Positions 11,157-21,209 of a stretch of DNA of 64,000 bases are shown here, one piece after another; within the stretch, counting starts at the first letter, position 1, and every line of letters starts with the position of its first letter. The position numbers were made by a program, and so were the translations under genes. The DNA comes from Leptodactylus fallax (Eukaryota > Chordata > Amphibia > Anura > Leptodactylidae), in assembly GCA_947044405.1 (NCBI GenBank), contig CAMRHE010000322.1:310001-374000 (forward strand). Direction: 5' to 3'. The notes beneath the pieces were generated by a model. That model did no database searches and was not told the origin of the DNA. It saw only the letters and a program-made list of their open reading frames with translations.

Positions 11157-12497
11157 CAGTGGGGAAAAAAAAGTATTTAGTCAGCCACCAATTGTGCAAG
11201 TTCTCCCACTTAAAAAGATGAGAGAGGCCTGTAATTGACATCATAGGTAGACCTCAACTATGAGAGACAAAATGAGAAACAAATCCAGAAAATCACATTG
11301 TCTGATTTTTTAAGAATTTATTTGCAAATTATGGTGGAAAATAAGTATTTGGTCAATAACAAAAGTTCATCTCAATACTTTGTTATATATCCTTTGTTGG
11401 CAATGACAGAAGTCAAACGTTTTCTGTAAGTCTTCACAAGGTTGGCACACACTGTTGCTGGTATGTTTGCCTATTCCTCCATGCAGATCTCCTCTAGAGC
11501 AGTGATGTTTTGGGGCAGTCGCTGGTCCACTCCTTCGTTGCCCTGGCAGTGTGCTTGGGATCATTGTCATGCTGAAAGACACAGCCACGTTTCATCTTCA
11601 GTGCCCTTGCTGATGGAAGGAGGTTTGCACTCAAAATCTCACTATACATGGCCCCATTCATTCTTTCATGTACACGGATCAGTCGTCCTGGTCCCTTTGC
11701 AGAGAAACAACCCCAAAGCATGATGTTGCCACCCTCATGCTTCACAGTAAGTATGGTGTTCTTTGGATGCAACTCAGCATTCACTCTCCTCCAAACACGA
11801 TGAGTTGTGTTTCTACCAAACAGTTCTACTTTGGTTTCATCTGACCATATGACATTCTCCCAATACTCTTCTGGAACATACAAATGCTCTCTAGCAAACT
11901 TCAGACGGGCCCGGATATGTACTGGCTTAAGCAGGGGGACACATCTGGCACTGCAGGATCTGAGTCCCTGGCGGCATAGTGTGTTACTGACGGTAGCCTT
12001 TGTTACGTTAGTCCCAGCTTTCTGCAGGTCATTCACTAGGTCCCCCCGTGTGGTTCTGGGATTTTTGCTCACCATTCTTGTGATCGTTTTGACCCCATGG
12101 GGTGAAATCTTGCGTGGAGCCCCTGAACGAGGGAGATTATCAGTGGTCTTGTATGTCTTCCATTTTCTAATTATTGCTCCCACAGTTGATTTCTTCACAT
12201 CAAGCTGCTTGCCTATTGCAGATTCAGTCTTCCCAGCCTGGTGCAGGTCTACAATTTTGTTTCTGGTGTCCTTACACAGCTCTTTGGTCTTCACCATAGT
12301 GGAGTTTGGAGTGTGACTGTTTGAGGTTGTGGACAGGTGTCTTTTATACTGATAACAATGTCAAACAGGTGCCATTACTACAGGTAATGAGTGGAGGACA
12401 GAGGAGCCTCTTAAAGAAGAAGTGAGAGTCTCTAATCTTTTTAAGTGGGAGAACTTGCACAATTGTTGGCTGACTAAATACTTTTTTTTCCCCACTG
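11157..12497 (-). mobile_element. Tc1-like element, family A, copy 1 (internally deleted)
   Basis: The ends CAGTGGGGAAAAAAAAGTATT (start 11157) and TTCCCCACTG (end 12497) are flanked by TA at 11155-11156 and 12498-12499, the Tc1 target duplication. The transposase lies on the minus strand. Compared with the copy at 24834-26436, the right end has lost the inner ~180 bp of the inverted repeat (junction near 12425), and the transposase has lost ~97 bp (junction near 11523). Confidence 0.92.
11372..12297 (-). pseudogene. Tc1-like transposase, family A copy 1
   Basis: The frame opens with [20 protein letters not shown] at 12297 and is open for 267 codons. It includes the N-terminal paired-like helix-turn-helix region (residues ~1-110, with [16 protein letters not shown]), then [11 protein letters not shown] with the first catalytic Asp and [11 protein letters not shown] with the second. 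A ~97-bp deletion near 11523 removes the segment that encodes [11 protein letters not shown] in sister copies, so the third catalytic residue (Glu) is lost and the frame shifts and stops at 11494. The C-terminal remainder can be followed out of frame to about 11372. The protein would have cut and pasted the element; this copy cannot. Confidence 0.88.
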
Positions 12498-12570
12498 TAT
12501 TAGTCAATGAGCATTGTTTTACAATTCTAAATTCAGTGTCAGAAAATATTTTTTCACTTTTAACCAAATC

Positions 12571-13000
12571 CAGTCACAGAAAAAATATGAGAGGAGAAAA
12601 AAAACGTTAAAACTTAACTTTTAATAGTGAAAAACTAAAAGGAGCTAAGGTATATAAATAACCATCTAAAAACTGCCAAGATCAGAATTGATGCTCCTTT
12701 GAAGGCAAAGGGTGGTCCACCAAATATTAGTTTGATTTTGATTCCTCTTTTGTTCATTCACTTCATTTGTTAATTTTGCACACTGATGTACATAGCATTA
12801 TGGAAGGCCAGAAACAGACTATAATAATTCTAAAACAACATACAGAGTTACTCAGCTTGACATGTACTTTATAGGAATTGTAAAACAAGTCACAGAAAAA
12901 TATGGGAGACGAAAGATAAAGTTAAAACTTAACTTTTAATAGTAAAATACTAAAAGGAGCCAAAGCATATAATTAACCATCTAAAAACTGCCAAGATCAG
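12571..13000. repeat. Direct duplication of a ~110-bp block, ~320 bp apart
   Basis: The block at about 12571-12690 (AGTCACAGAAAAAATATGAG, then TTAAAACTTAACTTTTAATA, then CATCTAAAAACTGCCAAGAT) is repeated at about 12891-13000 with few differences. The DNA between them (12690-12890) is not repeated. No coding frame. Confidence 0.8.
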
Positions 13001-14260
13001 TGTCAGGTGAGCACAGGAAGAGTACTGATGTACTAAGAGAACTCGCTCTCCATGCAGCATCCCAGAGTGACACTGCTTTTATGTCTTGTGTTTTATGTTG
13101 TGTTATTTTATGGTTATATGTATTTTATGTTTTGCAGCTTCCTTTATGTGTACACCTAATGGTTTACCCTTCTGTTGGTCACCCCTTCACTTGGTTCAGT
13201 CCCAGCCAATCACAGGCCATTGGGAGCGGTTTGGGAGACAAAAGTCTCCAGAGGACCATTAGGGCTAGCAGTGAGTATTGGCTTTGTGACACTGCTCTGC
13301 AGTTCTAGTCAGCCCCTGAGGGAGAAATTTTCAGCCCAAAGCTCTGCCAGAGGCAGCCCAGAGACAGGGATCATCAGCCTGTGTGCTGTACAGGTCATGT
13401 TACAGGAGGAGAGAAGGAGTCCCATTTTCCAGGATCTGTATTCTGGGACCTACCCCATAAGGTATCTGGGCCCAAGGGACTTCATTGCTGTTAGCCTTCA
13501 GAACCATCTACTGGCTGAGGCTAGGCTTGCTGCTGAGAGGTTGGAGTGGAGTACAAGGCACTATTATACCATTTTGGTCTGGGCATCCCTCTCCCCCAAG
13601 CCTGGGTGAACCCAACAGTTGGGAGACTACTACCCCATTGGGAAGCTGCACCTGTTCACAGTTATACAGTTTGCCACAGTAGAGTTTAATCTGTTTCAAC
13701 TGCATCACTGCCTCCTGAGTCATTCCTGCATTCACCATCAGGGCCCTTATGACCACCATCACACAGCTCAGGGTAAGAGATGACCCTTCTCCAACTGGAA
13801 GTGCCCCAGGGGAGCTACTATCACCACCATCTGGTAGCACGCAGACCTGTGAGATCGGTTGAGGGCACTCGGGCTGATCTGGTGACATCGCTTCAGTCAC
13901 TACTACTCCAATCCTCCAGTTCCCTCCATCTGGGTTGCAGCATCCCTAACACATAATATAGAGTAATAGTTATATCTCCCAGATGCCCAGAAACAAATAA
14001 TCCAAGCTGTAATAACATGTACAGGGAGGTGGTCTTGAGGATGCTGATCTAGGTGCCACACCAGCAAGAACCAACCACCACTAGTGATAGGACCTGATAA
14101 CTGCCTATACCAAGAACATGGATATAGACGAAAATGAGAAGAAGAAAGTACATATATCCCAATCTCTCACAATCGAGACAATAGAGGCCCAAAGGACATT
14201 GCCATTTGGTTACAAAGCAGTGTAAAGAGGAAGAATATATCACTGGTGCAAAGGCTAACT
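13001..14260. other. Unclassified; no convincing gene
   Basis: This stretch is more GC-balanced than its surroundings and has overlapping short frames on both strands (up to 144 codons), none recognisable. It starts TGTCAGGTGAGC directly at the end of the duplicated block. It could be a solo LTR or another repeat, but no terminal repeats or target duplication could be shown. Confidence 0.4.
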
Positions 14261-14262
14261 AC

Positions 14263-14319
14263 ATCCGTGGATATATATAGATATATAGATATATCTATAT
14301 ATATAGCTATATAGATATA

Positions 14320-14407
<88 letters not shown>
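14263..14407. repeat. (TA)n microsatellite with imperfect palindromes
   Basis: About 145 bp of nearly pure alternating TA, with interspersed GATATATC and CCTGTA interruptions. Alternating TA can form cruciforms. The frames reading YIYIYI in it are artefacts. Confidence 0.95.
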
Positions 14408-14410
<3 letters not shown>

Positions 14411-14750
14411 GCATGTGTAGCAAGTGGCCTAAAAAATAACGTTGACACTTTTCAAACCATAAGGCCAAGATATGTCCGCCATTAAAATTTTTTTTTTTAG
14501 ATATAGCAAGACTATATACACTGTGTTCCAAATTATTATGCAAAAAGTGTTTAGGAGTGATAAGGTAAGAATTTTTTTGTTTGTCAGTTAAACTCATTGA
14601 TGGTGATGTGTGTCAGGGCTCTTTATATCAATGAAAGCAATTGCAGACACCTGTGCTAATTAGTTTGGCAGGTGTGTCCAATTAAAGGCAAGACTACTTA
14701 AGAAGGCTGTCCCACATTATTAAGCAGCCTACATTTTCAGCCAACAAATT

Positions 14751-15719
14751 GTGGAGTGTTTAGGTCAAGGCATGACTACAATCAACATTGCCAAGACACT
14801 TCATCGTGATCATCGCACAATCAAGAAGTATGTAGCTGATTCACAGCACACACGTGTCCGTGCTGATAAGGGAAAATTGAGGACTCTTTCCAACACGCAA
14901 TTATGTCAGGTTAAAAGAGCAGCTTCAAAAATGCCTTGTCATAGCAGCAGACAAGTTTTTGAAACTGCTGGTGCCTCCAACGTCCCCCGAACAACAAGAT
15001 GCAGGGTCCTTCAGAGGTTTGCAGCTGTGCGTAAGCCATCCTGTCGACCTCCTCTATCCACTGCACACAAGCAGAAACGGCTCCAGTGGGCCAAACAATA
15101 CATGAAGACTGACTTTAAAACAGTTTTGTTCACCGATGAGTGCCGTGCAACGCTCGATGGTCCAGATGGATGGAGTGAAGGATGGCTTGTTGATAGACAC
15201 CCCATGCAAACACGGCTACGGCACCAACAAGGAGGAGGTGGAGTAATGTTTTGGGCTGGAATCATGGGGAGAGAGATTGTCGGCCCCTTTAGGATCCCTG
15301 AAGGGGTAAAGATGAACTCCATAATGTATGTGGAGTTTCTCAAACAGCACTTCCTGCCATGGTTCAAGAAGAAGAACCATGCATTCCGCAGAAAGATCAT
15401 TTTCATGCATGATAATGCACCGTCTCATGCTGCAAATAACACATCTGCATCTCTGGCTGCTATGGGCATAAAAGGGGACAAACTTATGGTGTGGCCCCCA
15501 TGCTCCCCTGACCTCAACCCCATTGAGAACCTCTGGAGCATCATCAAAAGGAGTGTCTATGATGGCGGGAGGCAGTTCACATCTAAGCAACAGCTCTGGG
15601 AGGGTATTCTGTCCTCATGCAAAACAATTGAAGCAGAAACCATCCAAAAACTGACAAATTCAATGGATGAGAGAGTTCAGAAGCTTCTTTCGAACAAGGG
15701 GTCCTATGTGCAAATGTAA
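14751..15719 (+). CDS. Tc1/mariner transposase with DD37E catalytic spacing
   Basis: An open frame of 322 codons; the first ATG is at 14772, and the frame extends upstream without an ATG to a stop near 14719, so the true start is uncertain or lost. It has an N-terminal helix-turn-helix region (TINIAKTLHRDHRTIKKYV), a second DNA-binding part (~45-105) and an RNase H-like core: FTDEC (D129), MHDNAPSH (D221) and [11 protein letters not shown] (E259). There are 37 residues between D221 and E259, not the usual 34, which places it among the DD37E Tc1 relatives (the vertebrate TRT group is one such lineage). The frame has no stop or shift up to SYVQM. It cuts and reinserts its own element at TA sites. 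The 3' inverted repeat is now displaced by the piggyBac insertion. Confidence 0.9.
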   Translation: MECLGQGMTTINIAKTLHRDHRTIKKYVADSQHTRVRADKGKLRTLSNTQLCQVKRAASKMPCHSSRQVFETAGASNVPRTTRCRVLQRFAAVRKPSCRPPLSTAHKQKRLQWAKQYMKTDFKTVLFTDECRATLDGPDGWSEGWLVDRHPMQTRLRHQQGGGGVMFWAGIMGREIVGPFRIPEGVKMNSIMYVEFLKQHFLPWFKKKNHAFRRKIIFMHDNAPSHAANNTSASLAAMGIKGDKLMVWPPCSPDLNPIENLWSIIKRSVYDGGRQFTSKQQLWEGILSSCKTIEAETIQKLTNSMDERVQKLLSNKGSYVQM

Positions 15720-15862
15720 CATCACCTCGAATAAAGTTTTGGCTTGAAAACTATTTGATTTCAGTTTGTAATAACCTGCTAATGCTTATAATTTCACAAT
15801 GACCATTTTTTGTTCTTAACCTTCCTCTAGTGTTAGCTTTCTGTTACTCTTTCTTATGTTAA

Positions 15863-15880
15863 CGGGTCGGTTTTGACCCG
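15863..15880. repeat. Subterminal hairpin 1 of the piggyBac element
   Basis: CGGGTC, six-base spacer GGTTTT, GACCCG. The first of four such sites in the element. Confidence 0.75.
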
Positions 15881-16215
15881 TGTCTTAAATCACCCCTAGG
15901 ATACCCTAAAAACAGTTATTTATGATCCAATTTGTTTCTTACCTCTTAGTTACCTTGTTAGGGTTTCTCATCCATGGAAGGATTGATTTTAATATTTTTG
16001 TTGTGGCCCCCTGGGCCTTTCATTTGAGAGCGTACCCTTCATTTTCAATATAAAAATATTGTCAAATGAACCTCAAGAGAATAATATAAACTTAAAAAAG
16101 TTTGTTATATTACCTGACTATTACTGAAGGGTTTTAGAACACATTTCTTAAATGTAAAAAATATATACATATATATATTTTATATTATTAACTCTAGTAA
16201 CATCTATGGTGTTAC

Positions 16216-16231
16216 GGGTCAATTTTGACCC
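16216..16231. repeat. Subterminal hairpin 2 of the piggyBac element
   Basis: GGGTC, six-base spacer AATTTT, GACCC; between hairpin 1 and the end of the transposase gene. Confidence 0.75.
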
Positions 16232-16434
16232 ATATCTAACTACTTTATGAAAAAGGCAAAAAACAGATTTTTTTTTTTTATAGAACTTTAATACAAATAA
16301 AAGATGAAAATTATATTAACATTAATAGCAATAATAATAAAAAGTAGCTTTTCTAGGTCAAACAAACAAACAACAATCAATCAAGCAAATCAAATCAACA
16401 GAAATCAAGTACTAGTTTTTAGATGCATTAGTAT

Positions 16435-18212
16435 TTAGATGCATGTGTGGCAAAAAGTGACACTTTTTGTGTGTTCTTTGCAGAGGTATGTTTTGCAGGC
16501 GAAGCACGATGTGTTTGTCTTTCTGTCCTTATTGCTAGGGCAGACCTGACACCTCTTTCTTTTAGAATCAGGTGGTCTCACTGGGGTTGTGGCTGTTGTG
16601 GTTGATGTTGAGGCAGGGCTGGTTGAGGAGGATGCTGGTGATGATGCTCTTTGTGTTGCTGTGGGTGTGGGTGAAGCACTTGTTGAGCTCTGGAGTTGTC
16701 GGACCAAGGCTGCAGCGGCTGGGTCTCGGGGCACCCGTTCCCTTTGGTCAATGTGCGCCTTGACAAGGGATCTTCCTAGTTCCTCAAGAAACATCCTCCG
16801 CTTGTTTTTTTTCTTTGAATTCCATCCTTGGTGAATGTGGGTCCACAACACAAATGCATTGTATGCTGACACATCAAGGATGTTGGAAAATACAACCATT
16901 GGCCATCTCCTAGTCATTCGCTGGCAAGTGTAGGTGGCAGTCAGCTTGTCCAGGTTGTCCACTCCTCCTTTGTTTTTGTTATAGTCCAGGATGATTCTGG
17001 GCTTTTTGTCACTTCCTGATGACACAGCTGCATCTTTGTGAAGTGTGGACATCAGTACCACATTCCGTCGTTTTTTGGGGCAGTATGAAACAGCAGTGGT
17101 GGTGTCTGTAAAAACAAACTTTGAGGAAAGTGGAGCCCTGTCCTTCATCTGCAACAATTCAGCGGGCAGCTCACGTTTGTTTTTTTTCACTGTGCCCACC
17201 ATGGTGATTTTCCTCCTGAGAAGTTCTTGTCCAAGGTCATAGCTGGTAAAAAAATTGTCACAAGTAATGTTGTGACCCTGCAGTCCAGTAGTCATATCGA
17301 GGACTACACGTTTTCCTTGGTTTTTTTCAGGGATGGTGCTTGCAGACTTGCCTGTGTAAATCTGTAGATTCCATGCATAGCTAATTTTTGCATCACAGGC
17401 TGCCCAGATTTTTATGCCGTATTTGCCTGGCTTACTTGACATGTATTGCCGGAAGGGGCATTTTCCGCGGAAAGGGAGAAAACGTTCGTCTACTGTCACC
17501 TCTGGCCCTGGGTTGAACATCAGTGGAAGGAGCTGCACCCATTTCTCCCAAACATCCCTGATGGGAGCAAGTTTGTCAGATTTTGTTCTGGTGTCTCTGT
17601 TGTCAAATCTGAGGACTCTTGATATCATTTGAAACTTTTGAAGTGACATTGTTGCCCGGAAAATATTCCTGCCTGTCGATGCGTCCCAGAGACTATCAGT
17701 GGCCTCATTGCAGGATTTGTACACTCCAGCAAGGAGAAGAACACCAATGTAGGCATCCAGGTCATCATCATGAAGGTAATTCCACATGTTGCCGTGGACT
17801 TTTTTTTCCTTCAAGGTTTGTCATAGCAATAATAACTTTTTTTTATTGACAATGGCATAAACAGATCAAAACATGTCTTGATGTCACTTACTCTTGTCAC
17901 AGCAAACCTTGTGATCCCAGGGGTCATTTTTATGACGTTTGCAGCATCTGCCCTGCCATGTACATCTGGAGGTACTGAGCTCCAAATGATCTTGCCACTT
18001 TTGGATTTGAATCTTTCAGCGGGAGCAGCTTCAGCACCGGTGACCTCCTCATCAGACTGATCAGAACTGTCTGTGTCTTCCGGTTGATACTCCACATCAT
18101 CTTCCTCCTCAGAAACCTGTTCATCTGTATCAGTTTGCTGCTGTGTGTCCTCTGATTCATTATCATCCAAGATATAATCCATAATTTGGCTTGCATCTAA
18201 TCTTCTCCTCAT
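16435..18212 (-). pseudogene. piggyBac-like transposase (PGBD4 type), two one-base frameshifts
   Basis: The likely start is the ATG at 18212 (MRRRLDASQIMDYILDD), followed by an acidic N-terminal region. The main frame runs 17814-16435 (459 codons) with the DDE transposase core: EVTVDERFLPFRG (D109 of this segment), ITCDNFFTSYDL (D186) and NKGGVDNLDKL (D286 and D289). All four acidic residues known to matter in piggyBac are present. The C-terminus has a Ser/Thr-rich linker and a cysteine-rich domain (CQVC, CFAC, CKEH, CHTC), as in the family. The two parts are joined through a third frame reading IIAMTNLEG. A T8 run at 17837-17844 and another at 17800-17807 (A8 on the coding strand) are each one base too long. 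Without both extra bases the length would be 591 residues, normal for the family. These could be real decay or homopolymer assembly errors. Confidence 0.9.
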
Positions 18213-18404
18213 TGTTGCATGGTGTAAACTGAAGATGTATACTCTGCAAAGTACCAACTGTAAGCTGATTTGGCCATACATGCCTGGACATGTCCCTAAC
18301 TCAAGTTGTTGGAGGTAGAGCTGGCTGTGGGCTGTTGGTTTATATTGTGTTTATGAGTTCAGTTTTGGGACTTATTATTGTTTTTTTACTCTTATATTAG
18401 ACCT

Positions 18405-18420
18405 GGGTCGAAATTGACCC
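18405..18420. repeat. Subterminal hairpin 3 of the piggyBac element
   Basis: GGGTC, six-base spacer GAAATT, GACCC; upstream of the transposase start. Confidence 0.75.
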
Positions 18421-18582
18421 CAACAACACAAATGTTATAATTTTAATAAGAGCATTTTACAATTTAGTAAAATAGTTTTATTTTATTGTATTTTGTTTAA
18501 AAATAAGTTCCTGAAAAAGTCAAAAAGTCTTGATGCAATAAACAAATGTATGTAGAATTTGTATGCATTTAAAACCTAAAAC

Positions 18583-18598
18583 GGGTCGGTCACGACCC
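18583..18598. repeat. Subterminal hairpin 4 of the piggyBac element
   Basis: GGGTC, six-base spacer GGTCAC, GACCC; abuts the terminal inverted repeat at 18598. Confidence 0.75.
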
Positions 18599-18971
18599 TA
18601 ACACTAGAGGAAAATGAAAAGGTTGCAAATTCTGCTGTGCATAATAATTTAAAACATGCATTTTGAGTGTTTATTTTTTTTTTTAAATATACTGTTATCA
18701 TAGGCAGTTTGTTCAAAAACCTTTCAATTATACTCGAATAGTTGATGACTGGAAAATTACAATGACTGCAATTCATATAGGTAATTTTGGAAAATATGAG
18801 AAAATATTAGTTGCATAATAATTTGGAACACAGTGTATATAGACTTGTTATATGTAAAGAGTTTAATGCATTTACAAAGTTTCTTACACTTCACAAAACA
18901 ATGTACAAGGCAAAAATACAATGTACAAGACAATTAGGGAAACATGTTTGACAATAACAAATGCACGTTAA

Positions 18972-19945
18972 AGGGTTTGTCCAGTATAAATCAATATTTT
19001 TAAACTAAATCCCCCATGCCCCCCCTCCAATTTTTAACCTTTCCACTGACGTAACGGGTCATTGGTATAATCCATATCCTGACCCGTTATGTCAGGAAAA
19101 AGGCCCTCGCCCCCCCCCCCCCCCCCAGCCCCTTTGCACTTACCTTTTCCTGTAGACCCGGGCAGACGGGTCATCCCCGCCTCTCCTCTTCCGTGTGCCG
19201 GCCTCCCACTCACACGCAATAGTGCTGGGAAGCTGCACACTATACTTACCAGCCTTCTCTTCCTTTCCCGGAGTGTAGCTGTGATGTCACGTCTGGAAGT
19301 GACGTCATGCCTGGATCCACAAAGAACCGCCCTTGCTACACCTGCATGAGAGGGAGGGCTGGGGAGATGCCGGCTTGCACAATAGAGCGTGAACTGCGTG
19401 TGAACTGGCATTCTCTCCCAGCCCAGACTGCTCACATTCAGGGAGTATACATTATGCGCATGGGCAATAGCTGGCAGTCTCCTCCAGATGAGTCTGCTGG
19501 CTGAATACCTGATTATGGGGGAGGGACAGAGCAAATTTGCATAAGTGGCTTACCAATGTTATTTTTAAACACAATAAAAGTTTTAGGAAGGGAGGGGGTC
19601 AGTGAGTGAGAGAGAGGTGGTGTGAGTGGCAACTAGGAGTCTAAAGATGGCTGCTGATGGTGTAGTGGGCGGGCTAGCTAGGGAAACAGGGAGGAGGAGT
19701 GTGTGAGAAAGGAAGGGGGTCAGTAAGTGAGAGAGGGAGGAGAAGTGAGGCATCATTGAACTTGTAGGAAACAAACCACAGGAAGTTATGATGTAAAGAA
19801 ATGCTGAAGGTGCCAGGAACTCACTGAGAACCCCAGAAATCACTCAAAACACTGCTAATGGTATTTGGAGGCATTTATTAACCTATTAATAGCACTAACA
19901 GACCTTTTTTGAAAAATAATTTTTTTTTTTGCCCGGAAAACCTCT
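18972..19945. mobile_element. TTAA-flanked non-autonomous element
   Basis: The ends AGGGTTTGTCCAG (18972) and CCCGGAAAACCTCT (to 19945) are inverted-repeat partners. The element is flanked by TTAA at 18968-18971 and 19946-19949. A TTAA duplication fits piggyBac or Kolobok transposons. The right half (about 19580-19950) is repeated in reverse complement at about 60580-60860. It contains a C-run at ~19110-19126 and TGACGTCA at 19300-19307. No transposase frame. Confidence 0.75.
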
Positions 19946-20351
19946 TTAAGTACCAAATTTCATCAACTATAAAATTGGAGCTAGGCATTAACTTGCACAC
20001 AATAACAACTATTACACGGGACATGCAGATAACTTTTGTTGTACCACATGTTGGTCAGTATTAACCAGAAGAAGTCTTGGAGATGGAAGTGAGAGGTTCT
20101 GATTAAAGATGATGTTAGTCTCAGGTCATTGGGAGAATGAACAGCATGGTAGGGTGACATGAGGAAATAAATGTAGGAAGGTGCAGCACTATGGAGAGCT
20201 TTGTGGATGAAGGTGATACATTCATATTGTATTCTGTAATAGATAATGAACCAGTGAACTGTGCAGTGACTGGCATAGACTGGAGATATTGGTGTAGAAT
20301 TTAGACTGTTTCAGTGTTATGGTAAGACAACAGACTGAAATGGAAATATTA

Positions 20352-20566
20352 GGCTGGGTTCACACCAGCATTAGCACTTTTCTCTCTGCATTTTTCACCC
20401 TTTTCGGTCAGAAACCGTGCGGAAACCATGCGGACCCCATTATAGTCTATGGGGTCCGCGGGTTTCCGCGGGTAACCGCTTTTTCAAGTCGATTAGATTT
20501 CCGTTCGGGGGGGTTCCCAAGCAGACCCCCCATATGGAAACCTGAAGGCAGATGTGAACCTAGCCT
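20352..20566. mobile_element. Short inverted-repeat element with TTA flanks
   Basis: The ends GGCTGGGTTCACACCAG (20352) and GATGTGAACCTAGCC (to ~20566) are inverted repeats with TTA on both sides. A 3-bp TTA duplication is typical of PIF/Harbinger-type MITEs. The interior is GC-rich and palindromic (GTCCGCGGGTTTCCGCGG). It sits inside the LINE relic. Confidence 0.6.
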
Positions 20567-20580
20567 TAGGTGGGTTAGTA

Positions 20581-21203
20581 CAGCGAACCCCAACCATTTT
20601 TGTACCAAGGACCACTTACATGTAGGCCAATTTTGCTGTGGCCTGACGGAGGTGGGTTTGGGGCAAGGTTTTTGGCAGCGAGGCAGGGTTGGGGCGATTG
20701 AGCGGCTCATAAGAAAACACAATGATTACATTTATACATTTCACTATACTTTATTAAGGTAGATCTCTCTCCATATCATGCATAAGTTATTGGTGGTAGG
20801 GACAGCTACCGTAATAAAAGTAAGAGTAGAGGGCGGGGCCCTGACTCAATTAGGGATGATATGGAGTGAGCTCCATTAATAAAGTATAGGTAGTGTACAC
20901 ACACACACAGTTAATATTACCTGTGGGGGGCACTATAACAGTAATGTGTGAGGAGACTGTTATTAACTGTGGGGGGGGCACTATAACTGTAATAGTTCCC
21001 TAATAGTGCCCACCCCCCACAGATCACTCTCAAAAACGGTCCTGTTGACTCTTACCAGGTGTCAGCTGATGCTCTTATGACACACAGCATAGGAGCTGAC
21101 ACCTAGTAGCCCACAGAGGTCCCCAATGCTGGGGCTTGCGCAGTACCAAGTGATCCACGGCCCGGTACTGGTCCATGGCACAGTCATTGGGGACCTCTGG
21201 GTT
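20581..21203. mobile_element. Probable hAT-like non-autonomous element in the LINE relic
   Basis: The left end CAGCGAACCCCAACC and the right end GGGGACCTCTG resemble hAT ends, and GTACCAAGGACCA on the left mirrors TGGTCCATGG on the right. GGGTTAGTA lies just before it and GGGTTAATA at 21204-21212, an imperfect duplication. The interior repeats GGGGGGCACTATAAC and its inverse. No coding frame. Confidence 0.5.
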
Positions 21204-21209
21204 GGGTTA

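Larger units (their letters stand above)
15820..18614 (-). mobile_element. piggyBac-like element inside Tc1 family C
   Basis: Terminal inverted repeats at 15820-15836 and 18598-18614 share TTCCTCTAGTGTTAG (15 of 17 positions). The left flank is TTAA (15816-15819), the piggyBac target; the right flank is TGAA (18615-18618), a one-base decay of it. The interior encodes a piggyBac transposase on the minus strand. It also holds four GGGTC-N6-GACCC hairpins, two near each end. Confidence 0.9.
14519..18835 (+). mobile_element. Tc1/mariner element, family C (DD37E), split by a piggyBac insertion
   Basis: The left end CACTGTGTTCCAAATTATTA (14519) and the right end AATAATTTGGAACACAGTG (ending 18835) are inverted repeats, each next to TA (14517-14518 and 18836-18837). 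The 4317 bp between them is too long for a Tc1 element. Removing the piggyBac element at 15820-18614 leaves about 1.5 kb, the normal size. The transposase gene lies left of the insertion and is uninterrupted. Confidence 0.93.

Noticed and set aside
11807..12316. 169-codon + strand frame opposite the Tc1 transposase (also 25424-25894 and 40893-41435)
   Set aside because: Antisense shadow of the transposase gene, appearing at the same place in each family A copy.
13175..13609. 144-codon + strand frame, possible host gene
   Set aside because: No recognisable domain, competing frames on both strands and no splice or promoter context. Left as unclassified sequence.
13001..13930. Solo LTR of a retrovirus-like element
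   Set aside because: It starts with TG after a repeat edge, but no closing CA with a short target duplication and no poly(A) signal arrangement could be shown.
14167..14597. Frames encoding YIYIYI stretches, possible membrane peptide
   Set aside because: Pure translation of the (TA)n microsatellite; also 27014-27227.
16572..16834. Valine/leucine-rich + strand frames opposite the piggyBac C-terminus
   Set aside because: Antisense of the Ser/Thr-rich linker of the transposase.
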